In this document: positions 42,239 through 52,159 of the stretch, piece by piece
Position numbering within the stretch: position 1 is the stretch's first letter
Layout: each line of letters starts with the position of its first letter
From: Agrobacterium genomosp. 13 str. CFBP 6927
GTDB taxonomy: Bacteria > Pseudomonadota > Alphaproteobacteria > Rhizobiales > Rhizobiaceae
NCBI GenBank assembly: GCA_900012615.1
Contig: LT009756.1
Location: forward strand, 35,850-99,849
DNA length: 64,000 nt
Direction: 5' to 3'
The notes under the pieces: model-generated
Told to the model about the DNA's origin: nothing
The model's input: only the letters and a program-made list of their open reading frames with translations
Databases searched by the model: none
Program-made: the position numbers and the translations under genes

Positions 42239-42278
42239 AGAAAAAGCCATTCGCCGCTGGTGGAGGCGGCGAATGGCT
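42239..42278 (-). terminator. Intrinsic terminator of upp
   Basis: On the minus strand AGCCATTCGCCGC pairs with GCGGCGAATGGCT (42278-42266 with 42257-42245) around the loop CTCCACCA, and continues into T-rich sequence. It lies 28 bases after the upp stop codon. Confidence 0.85.
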
Positions 42279-42305
42279 CAAACGGTTAAGCAATGATGAA
42301 CGGGT

Positions 42306-42935
42306 TTATTTGGTGCCGTACATGCGGTCGCCGGCATCGCCGAGACCGGGAACGATATAACCCTTCTCGTTCAGATGGCTGTCGATCGCGGCGGTGTAGA
42401 TATGCACATCGGGATGCGCTTCGCGGAAGTTCTTGATGCCCTCGGGTGCCGCCAGCAGACACAGGAAGCGGATATTCTTCGCACCGCGCTCCTTCAGCTT
42501 TTCCACCGCGGCGATGGAGGAATTGCCGGTTGCCAGCATCGGATCGACAACGATGATCAGGCGCGCATCGAGACTTTCGGGAGCCTTGAAGTAATATTCG
42601 ACAGCTTCCAGCGTGTCATGATCGCGATAAACGCCGATATGGGAAACGCGCGCCGAAGGCACAAGCTCGAGCATGCCTTCCAGGAGGCCGTTGCCGGCGC
42701 GCAAGATAGAGGCGAAAACCAGCTTCTTGCCTTCGAGCACGGGGGCTTCGATGGTTTCGAGCGGCGTATCGATGGTTTCCATCGTCATTTCAAGGTCGCG
42801 CGTCACTTCATAGCAGAGCAGCGTTGAAATTTCCCTGAGCAGGCGGCGGAAGCCGGCCGTCGAGGTTTCCTTCTTGCGCATGATGGTAAGTTTGTGCCGC
42901 ACCAGCGGATGTTCGATGACTGTGACGCCGTCCAT
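42306..42935 (-). CDS. upp: Uracil phosphoribosyltransferase
   Basis: A 209-residue salvage enzyme making UMP from uracil and PRPP. The fold opens with [40 protein letters not shown], contains [24 protein letters not shown] and [22 protein letters not shown], and has the PRPP-binding loop [26 protein letters not shown]. The C-terminal [16 protein letters not shown] binds uracil and is the family end. It uses uracil released from uridine by the nucleoside pathway around it. It is followed by its own terminator. Confidence 0.97.
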   Translation of the reverse strand: MDGVTVIEHPLVRHKLTIMRKKETSTAGFRRLLREISTLLCYEVTRDLEMTMETIDTPLETIEAPVLEGKKLVFASILRAGNGLLEGMLELVPSARVSHIGVYRDHDTLEAVEYYFKAPESLDARLIIVVDPMLATGNSSIAAVEKLKERGAKNIRFLCLLAAPEGIKNFREAHPDVHIYTAAIDSHLNEKGYIVPGLGDAGDRMYGTK

Positions 42936-43031
42936 GAAACTGGCCTTCCTTTTTATCTTATGCCCTGTAATTCACCGAAAGTGCGTTTTTCGCAAGCCTT
43001 CTTCGCGGTTTTACCCCCGCGAACCGCAGCG

Positions 43032-44009
43032 TCAGGCGCCATTGAGTTTCGCAAGCAGTCGCGCGCGTGTTTCCTCGTCCACGAAGGCGCATTCCAGTGC
43101 GGTCCGTGTCATACGGTTGATCTCGGCATCGCTGAAGCCGAACTCATCCGCAGCCAGCGCATATTCCCGCGCAAGCGAGGTAAAGAAGAATGGCGGGTCG
43201 TCGGAACTGATGCAGACACGCACTCCGGCATCGCTGAGAGCTCTCAGCGGGTGGCTGGCAAAATCAGGATAGACGTTGAGCGCGATATTCGAGCCGGGGC
43301 AGACTTCCAGAACCGTTCCCGCCTCGGCCAGCCGGGCGATAAGACCGGCATCTTCGATGGCGCGCACGCCATGGCCAATACGCGCAGGTTTGACGAGGTC
43401 GAGCGCGTCGGCAACGCTTTCCGGCCCGCAAACCTCACCGGCATGGATGGTCAGCCCGAGGCCTGCATCGCGGGCAATGTCAAAGGCGCGGGCATAGTCT
43501 GCAACGCGGCCCATGCGCTCTTCGCCGGCCATGTTGAAGCCGGTCACCAGCGGGTGCCGGGCGCGGGCCGCATATTCGGCCGCCGCGATCACCCGGTCAG
43601 GACCGAAATGCCGCTCGCCGGTCACGATGATGCGGGTTTCGATGCCGGTTTTTTCCTTCGCGACGCGGATGCCTTCGGCAATGCCGGCCAGATAGGCGTC
43701 GGCGCCGAGCCCGATGCGGTCGCCATGATCGGGCGAAATGATCAGCTCGCTATAGATGGTATTGGCTTCGGCAAGTTCGGTCAGATAGGTTTCAGTCAGG
43801 ACGGCATAATCCTCATCCGTCTTGAACACCTGCGCCACCGCGTCATAACAACGGATGAATTCGGCGAAATCCGACCAGACATATTGGCCGTCCCGCAGAA
43901 AACCGCTGGTGTCGATGCCGTATTTCTCCGCCTGTTTCGCAACGAGGGCGGGCGGGGCCGCACCTTCGAGGTGGCAGTGAATTTCCGCTTTCAGTAAATG
44001 CGATGTCAA
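43032..44009 (-). CDS. add: Adenosine deaminase
   Basis: A 325-residue zinc enzyme converting adenosine (and deoxyadenosine) to inosine forms. The zinc and substrate residues are visible: [16 protein letters not shown] (two His ligands), [18 protein letters not shown] (His ligand and catalytic Glu), [11 protein letters not shown] (catalytic His) and [15 protein letters not shown] (Asp pair). The start is taken as the TTG at 44009: CAGGAG lies six bases upstream and the family N-terminus then follows. This TTG overlaps the TGA of deoB, so the two are translationally coupled. An adenine deaminase identity is possible but the opening segment fits adenosine deaminase better. Confidence 0.9.
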   Translation of the reverse strand: MTSHLLKAEIHCHLEGAAPPALVAKQAEKYGIDTSGFLRDGQYVWSDFAEFIRCYDAVAQVFKTDEDYAVLTETYLTELAEANTIYSELIISPDHGDRIGLGADAYLAGIAEGIRVAKEKTGIETRIIVTGERHFGPDRVIAAAEYAARARHPLVTGFNMAGEERMGRVADYARAFDIARDAGLGLTIHAGEVCGPESVADALDLVKPARIGHGVRAIEDAGLIARLAEAGTVLEVCPGSNIALNVYPDFASHPLRALSDAGVRVCISSDDPPFFFTSLAREYALAADEFGFSDAEINRMTRTALECAFVDEETRARLLAKLNGA

Positions 44010-45226
44010 ATGAAGCTCCTGCCGTGAGAACCGGCCTCGATGCCAAGATGGTGGGCGATGCTTTCGCCTATATCGGCGTAGCTTGAACGGATGCCGACGT
44101 CGCGCGAGCGGATGCCCGGTCCGAATGCCATGATCGGCACCCTTTCGCGTGTATGGTCCGTGCCCCGCCAAGTGGGGTCGCAACCGTGGTCGGCGGTGAG
44201 AAGGGCGATATCTCCCGGTTTCATCTTGCGATGGATTTCGGGAATACGGGCGTCGAAAGCCTCAAGGGCGGCGGCATAACCAGCAACGTCGCGGCGATGG
44301 CCATAAAGCATGTCGAAATCGACGAAATTGGTGAAGACAAGATCGCCGTTTTCGGCTTCATCGATGGCCTGCAGCGTCGCATCCATCAGGGCGCTGTTGC
44401 CATTTGCCTTGATGATGCGCGAGACGCCCTGATGGGCGTAGATATCGCCGATCTTGCCGATGGCATGCACCTTGCGCTCCGCCTCCACCAACCGGTCAAG
44501 CAGGGTCGGCTCGGGCGGCAGAACGGAGAAGTCGCGGCGGTTGCCGGTGCGTTCGAAGGTGGCGGCGGTCTCGCCGATGAAGGGGCGCGCAATGACACGG
44601 CCGATATTGAGCGGATCAAGCAGCTTGCGCACCGCCTCACAAAGCGCGATGAGCCGCTCCAGACCGAAATGCGTTTCGTGCGCGGCGATCTGGAAAACGG
44701 AATCGGATGAGGTGTAGCAGATCGGTTTGCCGCTTCTGATATGGTCTTCGCCGAGCTCGGCGATGATCTCGGTGCCGGAAGCATGGCAATTGCCCAGAAT
44801 GCCGGGGATATCGCCTTCCCTGCAAATCGCTTCCACCAGTTCCGGCGAAAACGCATCGCCTTCCGTCGGGAAATATCCCCAGTCGAAGGTTACGGGCGTC
44901 CCGGCGATCTCCCAGTGGCCGGACGGGGTATCCTTGCCTTTTGAGATTTCGCTGGCGGAACCGTGCAGGCCGAAAATACGCTCCGGCAGCTCCATGCCTG
45001 CGGGAATGTCGCCGCTTGCCTGTTTCGCGATCTCCAGCAAGCCGAGCGAGCACATGTTCGGCAGTTTCAGCGGACCGGAGCGAAGCCCCGCTTTGTCGGC
45101 AGCGCCCGCGGCACAGAATTCCGCGATATGGCCGAGCGTGTTTGCGCCAAGATCGCCATAACGCTCCGCGTCGGGTGCGCCGCCGACGCCAAAGGAATCC
45201 AGAACGAGAAGAAATGCTCTTGCCAT
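44006..45226 (-). CDS. deoB: Phosphopentomutase
   Basis: A 406-residue metalloenzyme of the alkaline phosphatase superfamily interconverting (deoxy)ribose-1-phosphate and 5-phosphate, thus linking the phosphorylases to deoC. Metal and phosphothreonine motifs are complete: [52 protein letters not shown] (with the phospho-acceptor Thr), [32 protein letters not shown] and [28 protein letters not shown]. It overlaps add by TTGA and lies on the strand opposite the nucleoside importer operon; the shared function suggests a divided nucleoside regulon. Confidence 0.95.
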   Translation of the reverse strand: MARAFLLVLDSFGVGGAPDAERYGDLGANTLGHIAEFCAAGAADKAGLRSGPLKLPNMCSLGLLEIAKQASGDIPAGMELPERIFGLHGSASEISKGKDTPSGHWEIAGTPVTFDWGYFPTEGDAFSPELVEAICREGDIPGILGNCHASGTEIIAELGEDHIRSGKPICYTSSDSVFQIAAHETHFGLERLIALCEAVRKLLDPLNIGRVIARPFIGETAATFERTGNRRDFSVLPPEPTLLDRLVEAERKVHAIGKIGDIYAHQGVSRIIKANGNSALMDATLQAIDEAENGDLVFTNFVDFDMLYGHRRDVAGYAAALEAFDARIPEIHRKMKPGDIALLTADHGCDPTWRGTDHTRERVPIMAFGPGIRSRDVGIRSSYADIGESIAHHLGIEAGSHGRSFI

Positions 45227-45339
45227 AACTCACCGAAACAAAATGCGCCGACGGGCAATGTCAGGCCGAACTGTCGTTATAGATCAGCAAAACGTGAAGA
45301 AGAAAGTGATTTTATGAACCATCCGGTAAAACCGGCCGC

Positions 45340-46110
45340 TTAGTCTTCGTCCCGTTTCGATTTCGGTGCATTGAGATTGCGCAGAACGTACCAGCCGGCA
45401 GCAACCACCATGGCCGCCAGAATATACCACGTAACGGCATAGGAGAGGTGGTTGTTGGGGAAGGTGAGCATGGTCTTGCCGCCGATCGGCAAGCCGCCCG
45501 GATTGGGTGTCGCATCAGCATCGACATAGAACGGCGCGACATCGGAAAGGCCGGATGCCTGCGATATTTGCGGGATGTTACGGGAATACCAACGGCCATT
45601 TGCCGGATCGTTGGTTCGAAGGAAAAGCCCGCCGGTTTCCGGCGCACGCATCAATCCGACGATCTCGACATTTCCGGCGGGTTCACCTTCCCGTCTGGAG
45701 GATGGGTCCCGTTTGTCGGAAGGCACGAAACCGCGATTGACGATAACGCTTGAACCGTCGTCGCGTCTGAGCGGCGTCATCACCCAGTAGCCGGGGCCGA
45801 GATCGCTGACCGTATAGACCTGAACTTGCCTGTCGTTGAGGAAGGTGCCCGACAATTTTACGCGGCGATATTCATAGCCTGCGGGATCGGCAAGGGCCGG
45901 CCACTCGGCGGCGGCAGGGGCCTCGACAGGGGCCGCATGGGCGCGGGCCTCGATGCGTTGGATGAGATCGAGCTTCCAGGAAAGACGTTTGACCTGCCAT
46001 GTTCCGAGCGCAAGCAGAGAGCCCGTCAGGATGATGGTTAAAAACAGGACGACGATTGCCGCGGGGCGGATACGGCGCTTCTGCGGGGCGGTTGTCGATG
46101 GATCGGTCAT
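45340..46110 (-). CDS. SURF1 family protein
   Basis: A 256-residue membrane protein of the SURF1/SHY1 family, which assists heme insertion and assembly of heme-copper oxidases. Two membrane helices flank a large periplasmic domain: an N-terminal helix (PAAIVVLFLTIILTGSLLALGTWQVKRL) and a C-terminal helix (YAVTWYILAAMVVAAGWYVL). The family signature QVKRLSWKLDLIQRI and the strand segments GYEYRRVKLSGTFLNDRQVQVY, IVNRGFVPSDKR and the end NNHLSYAVTWY are clear. ATG 46110 gives the family N-terminus. It lies 170 bases downstream of cyoD on the same strand with a strong hairpin between, so it most probably serves the bo3-type oxidase. Confidence 0.92.
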   Translation of the reverse strand: MTDPSTTAPQKRRIRPAAIVVLFLTIILTGSLLALGTWQVKRLSWKLDLIQRIEARAHAAPVEAPAAAEWPALADPAGYEYRRVKLSGTFLNDRQVQVYTVSDLGPGYWVMTPLRRDDGSSVIVNRGFVPSDKRDPSSRREGEPAGNVEIVGLMRAPETGGLFLRTNDPANGRWYSRNIPQISQASGLSDVAPFYVDADATPNPGGLPIGGKTMLTFPNNHLSYAVTWYILAAMVVAAGWYVLRNLNAPKSKRDED

Positions 46111-46186
46111 GATTTCACAGTCCTTGCAAGGCCATGCGGCTTGCCGCGGCAGCGCTTTCGGCCGCAGGCATCCGGTCTTCCAGCAA

Positions 46187-46223
46187 ATAACCCCATAAAT
46201 CGCACCACGATTCATGGGGTTAT
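46187..46223 (-). terminator. Long 16-bp stem-loop between cyoD and SURF1 gene
   Basis: On the minus strand ATAACCCCATGAATCG (46223-46208) pairs with CGATTTATGGGGTTAT (46202-46187), 16 pairs with one G-U, around the loop TGGTG. A TTTGC follows, so there is only a short T-run. It may be a weak terminator or an mRNA-stabilising hairpin that tunes SURF1 relative to the oxidase genes. Confidence 0.6.
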
Positions 46224-46279
46224 GTGTTGGTGCGTTAGCCGGCCCGCCGGAAACCCGGCAGGCCGTTGATTTATGCTGC

Positions 46280-46675
46280 TCAGGGCAGGTTCTTCACATC
46301 TTCGATGTGCAGCGGCATCATGTTCTTGTTCATGTTGTACATGACCCAGAGCGAGCCGGAGAGCGTGATCAGGAGCACCACGACGGTGAAGATCAGCGCC
46401 ATGAAGGTCCAGCCGCCTTCGGACTTGGTGTCCATGTGCAGGAAGTAGATCATGTGCACGAAGATCTGGATGACGCCGAGACCCATGATCGCGATGACCA
46501 GCAGGGTCTTGTTTTCAAGAACGTCGCCCATGACCAGCCAGAAGGGGATCGCCGTCAGGATAACCGACAGGACGAAGCCGATCATGTAGCTCTTGAAGGT
46601 GCCGTGGCTCGCGCCATCATGGTGATGGTCGTCGCCATGCGCGTCGTGGTGTGCGTGTGCTTCGGAACTCATCAA
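46280..46675 (-). CDS. cyoD: Cytochrome o ubiquinol oxidase subunit IV
   Basis: A 131-residue membrane subunit of the cytochrome bo3-type quinol oxidase. A His/Asp-rich N-terminal tail (AHAHHDAHGDDHHHDGASH) precedes three hydrophobic helices: GFVLSVILTAIPFWLVMG, LLVIAIMGLGVIQIFVHMIYFLHM and MALIFTVVVLLITLSGSLWVMYNM. Family markers are SYMIGFVLSVILTAIPFWLV and the YNMNKNMM end. It assists assembly of the binuclear centre. Its ATG overlaps the cyoC stop as ATGA. The His-rich tail may bind copper; that is a guess. Confidence 0.95.
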   Translation of the reverse strand: MMSSEAHAHHDAHGDDHHHDGASHGTFKSYMIGFVLSVILTAIPFWLVMGDVLENKTLLVIAIMGLGVIQIFVHMIYFLHMDTKSEGGWTFMALIFTVVVLLITLSGSLWVMYNMNKNMMPLHIEDVKNLP

Positions 46676-47298
46676 AGAACTCCCATGAGATAGACGAATG
46701 AGAAGACGCCGATCCAGATGACGTCAAGGAAGTGCCAGAACATCGAAAGGCACATCAGGCGACGCTTGTTTGCTGCGATCAGGCCGTGCTTGGAGACCTG
46801 GAACATCAGCGTGACGAGCCAGATGATACCGAAGGTGACGTGCAGACCGTGCGTACCGACCAGCGCGAAGAAGGCCGACAGGAACGCCGAACGCTGCGGA
46901 CCGGCGCCTTCCGCGATTAGGTGATGGAACTCGTAAAGTTCCACGGCGAGGAAGGCGAGGCCGAAGAGGCCGGTGACGCCAAGCCATACCAGTGTCGACT
47001 TCACCTTCTTCTTTTCCATTTCCAGCATGGCAAAGCCATAGGTGATGGAGGAGAAGAGCAGGAAGCCGGTATTGATCGCCACCAGCTTGAGATCGAACAG
47101 GTCGGCGCCCGAAGGGCCGGCCGCATAGTTGCGGCCGACAACGGCATAGGTGGCAAACAGGGTCGCGAAGATGAGGCAGTCGCTCATCAGGTAGAGCCAG
47201 AAGCCCAGCGAGGTGCCGTTCTCCGGGTGGTGGTCTTCTTTCAGATAGAAGACCGGTGGTTCAGCGCCGTCGACGCTTTGTGCAGGTGCATGAGCCAT
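46672..47298 (-). CDS. cyoC: Cytochrome o ubiquinol oxidase subunit III
   Basis: A 208-residue subunit with five hydrophobic helices, the usual number for CyoC. Characteristic segments are NGTSLGFWLYLMSDCLIFATLFATYAV, LKLVAINTGFLLFSSITYGFAML, FLSAFFALVGTHGLHVTFGIIWLV and the final MCLSMFWHFLDVIWIGVFSFVYLMGVL with the WHFLDVIWI motif. It supports the catalytic subunit CyoB. It starts five bases after cyoB ends. Confidence 0.95.
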   Translation of the reverse strand: MAHAPAQSVDGAEPPVFYLKEDHHPENGTSLGFWLYLMSDCLIFATLFATYAVVGRNYAAGPSGADLFDLKLVAINTGFLLFSSITYGFAMLEMEKKKVKSTLVWLGVTGLFGLAFLAVELYEFHHLIAEGAGPQRSAFLSAFFALVGTHGLHVTFGIIWLVTLMFQVSKHGLIAANKRRLMCLSMFWHFLDVIWIGVFSFVYLMGVL

Positions 47299-47303
47299 AT
47301 TCG

Positions 47304-49307
47304 TTACGCCTGTTCAGCAAGCAGCTTCGTACGTTCCGCCTCGACTGTCGAAACATCGGAAGCCGGAATGTAGTAATCGCGGTTGTAGTTGAAGGTATGG
47401 GCGATCGAGACCGCGATGATGGCGAGCATGGACAGAGCCGCCAGCCACCAGATGTGCCACACCAACGCAAAGCCGAGCACCACGCTGATGGCGCTGATGA
47501 TCACGCCCGCACCGGTATTCTTCGGCATATGGATCGGGATGTAACCTTCAAGCGGACGGACATAACCGCGCTTCTTCATATCCGCCCAGGCGTCGACGTC
47601 ATGGACGACCGGCGTGAAGGCGAAGTTGTAGGCCGGCGGCGGCGACGAGGTCGACCATTCCAGCGTACGCCCATGATAGGGATCGCCGGTAACGTCACGC
47701 AGCTGATCGCGCTTGAGGAAGCTGACGATGAGCTGGATGACGAAGGAGGCGATGCCGAGCGCGATCAGGAAGGCGCCGAAGGCCGCGATCACGAACCAGA
47801 TCTGCAGCGAATTGTCTTCGAACTGGCTGATACGGCGGGTCACGCCCATCAGGCCGAGAATGTAGAGCGGCATGAAGGCGAAATAGAAGCCGATGAACCA
47901 GAACCAGAAGGACAGCTTGCCCCAGAAAGGATCGAGGCGGTAACCGAAGGCCTTCGGGAACCAGTAGACGATACCCGCGAGCACACCGAACACAACGCCG
48001 CCGATGATGGTGTTGTGGAAGTGGGCGATGAGGAACAGCGAGTTGTGCAGCACGAAGTCCGCCGGCGGAACGGCGAGAAGAACGCCGGTCATGCCGCCGA
48101 TGACGAAGGTAATCATGAAGCCGATCGTCCACAGCATCGGGACATCGAACTTGATGCGGCCCTTATACATGGTGAAGAGCCAGTTGAAGATCTTGGCACC
48201 CGTCGGGATCGAGATGATCATCGTGGTGATGCCGAAGAAGGCGTTCACGCTTGCGCCCGAACCCATGGTGAAGAAGTGGTGCAGCCACACGACATAAGCG
48301 AGGATGGTGATGACGCCCGTGGCGTAGACCATCGAGGCATAACCGAAAAGGCGCTTGTTGGAGAAGGTCGAGACGATTTCCGAGAAGACGCCGAAAGCCG
48401 GCAGCACCAGAATGTAGACTTCGGGATGGCCCCAGATCCAGATGAGGTTGACATACATCATCGGATTGCCGCCGAGATCGTTGGTGAAGAAGTTCGTGCC
48501 AACGTAGCGGTCGAGGGTGAGAAGCGCGAGCGTGCCGGTCAGGATCGGGAACGAGGCCACGATCAGGATGTTCGAACACAGCGATGTCCAGACGAAGATC
48601 GGCAGACGCATCATGGTCATGCCAGGCGCGCGCATCTTGATGATCGTCACGATCAGGTTGATGCCTGAGAGTGTCGTTCCCACACCGGCGATCTGCAGAC
48701 CCCAGATGTAATAATCCACCCCGACGCCCGGACTGCCATCGATGCCCGAAAGCGGCGGATAGGCGAGCCAGCCGGTCTGCGCATATTCACCCACGAACAG
48801 CGAGATCATGGTGATGACGGCGCCGGCCGTGGTCATCCAGAAGGAGAAGTTGTTGAGGAAGGGGAACGAAACGTCGCGTGCGCCGATCTGCAGCGGCACG
48901 ACGAAGTTCATCAGACCCGTGATCATCGGCATGGCCATGAAGAAGATCATGATGACGCCGTGCGCCGTGAAGATCTGGTCGTAATGGTGCGGCGGAAGGT
49001 AACCTTCCGATCCGCCAGAGGCGATAGCCTGCTGGACGCGCATCATGATGGCATCGGCGAAACCGCGCAAAAGCATGACCAGCGCCAGGATGATGTACAT
49101 GATACCGATCTTCTTGTGATCGATGCTCGTGAACCATTCATTCCAGAGATAGCCCCAGAGGCGGAAATAGGTGAGGGCGCAGACGACGGCGATACCGCCC
49201 AGAGCCACGGCCGCGAAGGTCGCGACGAGAATGGGCTCGTGAAGCGGGATGGACTCCCATGTCAGCTTCCCGAACAGGAACGACGTTTGATCGGAATTGA
49301 CGATCAT
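47304..49307 (-). CDS. cyoB: Cytochrome o ubiquinol oxidase subunit I
   Basis: The 667-residue catalytic heme-copper subunit with about 15 membrane helices. Heme b and o3 ligands and CuB ligands are visible: [16 protein letters not shown] (low-spin heme His), [23 protein letters not shown] (CuB His and the cross-linked Tyr, HPEVY), [12 protein letters not shown] (two CuB His) and [17 protein letters not shown] (heme His pair). The proton-channel segment [13 protein letters not shown] is normal. The quinol-oxidase type is given by the conserved N-terminal [14 protein letters not shown] and the W-E-W-S/T-x-P-like [15 protein letters not shown]. It follows cyoA by 76 bases. Confidence 0.97.
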   Translation of the reverse strand: MIVNSDQTSFLFGKLTWESIPLHEPILVATFAAVALGGIAVVCALTYFRLWGYLWNEWFTSIDHKKIGIMYIILALVMLLRGFADAIMMRVQQAIASGGSEGYLPPHHYDQIFTAHGVIMIFFMAMPMITGLMNFVVPLQIGARDVSFPFLNNFSFWMTTAGAVITMISLFVGEYAQTGWLAYPPLSGIDGSPGVGVDYYIWGLQIAGVGTTLSGINLIVTIIKMRAPGMTMMRLPIFVWTSLCSNILIVASFPILTGTLALLTLDRYVGTNFFTNDLGGNPMMYVNLIWIWGHPEVYILVLPAFGVFSEIVSTFSNKRLFGYASMVYATGVITILAYVVWLHHFFTMGSGASVNAFFGITTMIISIPTGAKIFNWLFTMYKGRIKFDVPMLWTIGFMITFVIGGMTGVLLAVPPADFVLHNSLFLIAHFHNTIIGGVVFGVLAGIVYWFPKAFGYRLDPFWGKLSFWFWFIGFYFAFMPLYILGLMGVTRRISQFEDNSLQIWFVIAAFGAFLIALGIASFVIQLIVSFLKRDQLRDVTGDPYHGRTLEWSTSSPPPAYNFAFTPVVHDVDAWADMKKRGYVRPLEGYIPIHMPKNTGAGVIISAISVVLGFALVWHIWWLAALSMLAIIAVSIAHTFNYNRDYYIPASDVSTVEAERTKLLAEQA

Positions 49308-49383
49308 TTTTAGCCTCTTGCGATTCTAAGACATAAGATCGGCGCAGCCATTGGCCGCGCCGCATAATGCCGGGACGTATCCG

Positions 49384-50463
49384 TCAGCCAGCGACTTGTT
49401 TCGTTTCCGGCAGCGCCGCAGGCTCGAAAGTCTGACCTTCGATCGCAGCCGGAGTGGATTGGGGACCGCTGGCAACGCCATAGGGAGCAAGCGGCGTGCA
49501 GACGACGGAGTTCAGCGCCTTGGCGATGTCGATGCCTTCCTTGCCGCCGCCGCCCTTGGCGTCGATATGCATCATGTCGCGCATGCAGAGCTTGTTGGGC
49601 TCGACACAGCGGTTGAGGATGGCGCTGTAGAGTTCCGGATCGACGGAGGCGAAATACTGAACCGGCTCACGCTCCGACGGCTTGGCGAATTCGAGATATT
49701 CCTGACGGCCGAAGCCCTTGCCGCCTTCCTTCGCCTTCGCCACCCACTGGTCGAAGCCCTGCTGGCTCAGGCCATGGAACTTGAAGCGCATATGGGAGAA
49801 GCCGGGGCCGGAAAAGTTGGCCGAGAAGCCGTCATAAACGCCTTCCTTGTTGATGACCGCGTGCAGCTTGGTCTGCATGCCGCCCATGGCGTAGATCTGG
49901 CCGGCAAGTGCGGGAACGAAGAAGGAGTTCATCGCGGTCGTGCCGGTGATCTTGAAGTTGATCGGAACATCGACCGGAGCGGCGAATTCATTGACACTGC
50001 CAATGCCCAGTTCGGGATAGAAGAACAGCCACTTCCAGTCCATGGCCACCACTTCGACCGTGATCGGCTTGGTCTCGGCGGTGACCTGGCGGTTCTCGTC
50101 GATACGCTCCAGCGGACGATAGGGATCGAGGCGGTGGGTGGAAATCCAGGTGACCGTGCCGAGCATCAGGATGATGGCGACCGGGGCCGACCAGATCACC
50201 ATTTCAAGGCGCGTCGAGTGATGCCACTCGGGATCGTAATCCTCCGCCTTTGCCGATTCGCGGTACTTCCATGCGAAGAACAGCGTCAGGACGATGACCG
50301 GAACGATGATAAGCAGCATCAGAACCGTGGACGTGATGATGAGGTCGCGCTGCTGGATGGCGATGTCACCCGAAGGATTCATCACCACGAGGTTGCAGCC
50401 GCTGAGCAGCAACAGTGCCGGGATTGCCAGAAGGGCGGACGGGAGTTTTTTGATCATGCGCAC
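49384..50463 (-). CDS. cyoA: Cytochrome o ubiquinol oxidase subunit II
   Basis: A 359-residue periplasmic-facing subunit, quinol oxidase type: the copper A ligands of cytochrome c oxidases are absent. The N-terminus is a lipoprotein signal with lipobox LLLSGCN (Cys near residue 23), then two membrane helices (LIITSTVLMLLIIVPVIVLTLFFAW and LEMVIWSAPVAIILMLGTVTW). The cupredoxin domain contains VVAMDWKWLFFYPELGIGSVNEFAAPVDVPINFKITGTTAMNSFFVPALAGQIYAMGGMQ and the COX-aromatic-rich C-terminal domain follows. ATG 50463 and ATG 50457 are both possible starts. It leads the cyoABCD operon. Confidence 0.96.
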   Translation of the reverse strand: MRMIKKLPSALLAIPALLLLSGCNLVVMNPSGDIAIQQRDLIITSTVLMLLIIVPVIVLTLFFAWKYRESAKAEDYDPEWHHSTRLEMVIWSAPVAIILMLGTVTWISTHRLDPYRPLERIDENRQVTAETKPITVEVVAMDWKWLFFYPELGIGSVNEFAAPVDVPINFKITGTTAMNSFFVPALAGQIYAMGGMQTKLHAVINKEGVYDGFSANFSGPGFSHMRFKFHGLSQQGFDQWVAKAKEGGKGFGRQEYLEFAKPSEREPVQYFASVDPELYSAILNRCVEPNKLCMRDMMHIDAKGGGGKEGIDIAKALNSVVCTPLAPYGVASGPQSTPAAIEGQTFEPAALPETKQVAG

Positions 50464-50762
50464 GTTCTTTGGACTCGTACAGTTTGGATTATGCCGCGAT
50501 TAATTGCCGAACATCATTTTTGAAATGAGGTATATTGTCGCGGTGCAGCGAAACCTTCGCGATGCACCATGTGCGGGCAGAGCTGCGTTTGAAGACGGAG
50601 CGGGTGCATTATCGCATAGCGAGCTTCTCGGGCAAGCCTTTCTTGCCAAACTTCAATTGACGTTACGGAGGGTGCGTGTGACAATCCGTCGCATCGTAAC
50701 GCAACGGAAGAGGAGCCGGCGCGTTACAGGAAATGGTTCGTCCATGACGCAGGAGGAATATT
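50464..50762. other. Divergent promoter region between cyoA and MFS gene
   Basis: No gene is supported here. The stretch must hold the promoters of both cyoA (minus) and the transporter (plus). A bipartite inverted repeat, GTTACG-GAGG-GTGCG and CGCAT-CGTAAC (about 50663-50701), lies about 60-100 bases before the transporter start codon and may be a leader hairpin or an operator. I see no recognisable FNR-type or other named box. Confidence 0.4.
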
Positions 50763-52091
50763 ATGAGTTATAGCAATGCTGCTCCATCCTTTGGGCAGGC
50801 GCCGGAAGCAAACGGTCATGGAACCGATCCGGTCAAGGTCGATCCGGATCGCATCACGATTGCGGTCATTCTTGCGAGAATGACTGAGTTTTTCGACTTC
50901 TTTATCTATGCCATTGCCTCCGCGCTCGTTTTTCCGCACGTTTTCTTCTCCTTCGTCGACCCGCTGACGGCTACGCTTTATTCCTTTGCAGTCTTCTCTC
51001 TGGCCTTTATCGCAAGGCCGATCGGCTCGCTGATCTTCCTTCAGATCGACCGAAAGTTCGGCCGCGCCGTCAAGCTGATGGCCGCGCTGTTCACGCTCTG
51101 TGGTTCAACGATGGCGATCAGCTTTCTTCCCTCCTATGCGGAAGCCGGCATGCTCGCTCCCTGTCTTCTGGCGGTGTTCCGCATCGGTCAGGGTCTCGGT
51201 CTTGGCGGCGCATGGGATGGTCTCGTTTCATTGCTCGCCATGAATGCACCGCCGAAGCAACGCGGCTGGTACGCCATGATGCCGCAGATCGGCGCGGCGA
51301 TGGGCTTCGGTCTCGCAAGCGCGTTCTTCATCGTTTTCGTCACACAGCTTTCCAATGCGGAATTCCTCGCCTGGGGCTGGCGTTTCCCCTTCTTCGTGGC
51401 GCTGGCGCTCAACGTTCTCGCGCTCTTTGCCCGCCTGCGCATGATCGTGACGCCGGAATTCCAGGCCATGCTTGAACAGCACGAACTGGAGCCGCGCCCC
51501 ATGTTCAAGATGTTGCGCTCGCAGTTTCCGGTCGTGGTCACAGGTGCATTCGTGCCGCTGGCAAGCTTCGCGCTCTTCCATCTCGTCACGGTTTTCCCGC
51601 TGAGCTGGGTTTCCCTCAACACCACCCAGCGTGTTTCGGACTTCCTGTTCGTGCAGTTTGTCAGCGCCATCATCGCCGGTGGCATGATCGTGGTTTCAGG
51701 CATTCTGGCCGACAGGATTGGCCGCCGGAAGCTTCTGGCTGTCGCAGCAGTGCTGATCGGTCTGTTCAGCCTTGTTGCACCCGTCCTTCTGAGTTCGGGC
51801 GATATCGGCCGCTATCTCTTCGTGCTGATCGGCTTTTCGCTGCTTGGTCTGTCCTTCGGTCAGGCGGGCGGTGCGCTCGCTTCCCGCTTCAGCCGCGAAT
51901 ACCGTTATACCGGCGCATCGCTCACCTCGGATATTTCCTGGCTGATCGGTGCCGGTTTCGCCCCGCTTGTCGCACTTGGATTTTCGTCCAAATTCGGACT
52001 GTTTGCGGTCGGAATTTACCTGATGTCCGGTGCGGTCTGTACCCTGGTCGCGCTTTGGTTCAGCCGCACGCTGGACATGCCGTCGGAGTGA
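50763..52091 (+). CDS. MFS transporter, metabolite:H+ symporter type
   Basis: A 442-residue major facilitator with twelve hydrophobic segments. Family markers are EFFDFFIYAIASALVFPHVFF (first helix with acidic-aromatic motif), the loop motif GSLIFLQIDRKFGRAVKLMAA (degenerate DRxGRR motif), LAVFRIGQGLGLGGAWDGLVSLLAMNAPPKQRGWYAMMPQIGAAMGF and the second-half loop GILADRIGRRKLLAV. It resembles the MHS group (sugar or carboxylate symport). CAGGAGGAATATT precedes the ATG. It is divergent from cyoABCD, suggesting a shared respiratory signal. The substrate is unknown. Confidence 0.88.
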   Translation: MSYSNAAPSFGQAPEANGHGTDPVKVDPDRITIAVILARMTEFFDFFIYAIASALVFPHVFFSFVDPLTATLYSFAVFSLAFIARPIGSLIFLQIDRKFGRAVKLMAALFTLCGSTMAISFLPSYAEAGMLAPCLLAVFRIGQGLGLGGAWDGLVSLLAMNAPPKQRGWYAMMPQIGAAMGFGLASAFFIVFVTQLSNAEFLAWGWRFPFFVALALNVLALFARLRMIVTPEFQAMLEQHELEPRPMFKMLRSQFPVVVTGAFVPLASFALFHLVTVFPLSWVSLNTTQRVSDFLFVQFVSAIIAGGMIVVSGILADRIGRRKLLAVAAVLIGLFSLVAPVLLSSGDIGRYLFVLIGFSLLGLSFGQAGGALASRFSREYRYTGASLTSDISWLIGAGFAPLVALGFSSKFGLFAVGIYLMSGAVCTLVALWFSRTLDMPSE

Positions 52092-52124
52092 ACAGGGCAA
52101 TTTAACAACCTCTGCAGCCATTGC

Positions 52125-52159
52125 GCCGCGGAATCCTGTCGGATTTCGCGGCGTTTTTG
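52125..52159 (+). terminator. Intrinsic terminator after the MFS transporter gene
   Basis: CGCCGCGGAATCC-TGTC-GGATTTCGCGGCG is a 13-bp stem including one G-U pair, followed by TTTTTG and a further T-rich tract. It lies 34 bases after the stop codon. Confidence 0.85.
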
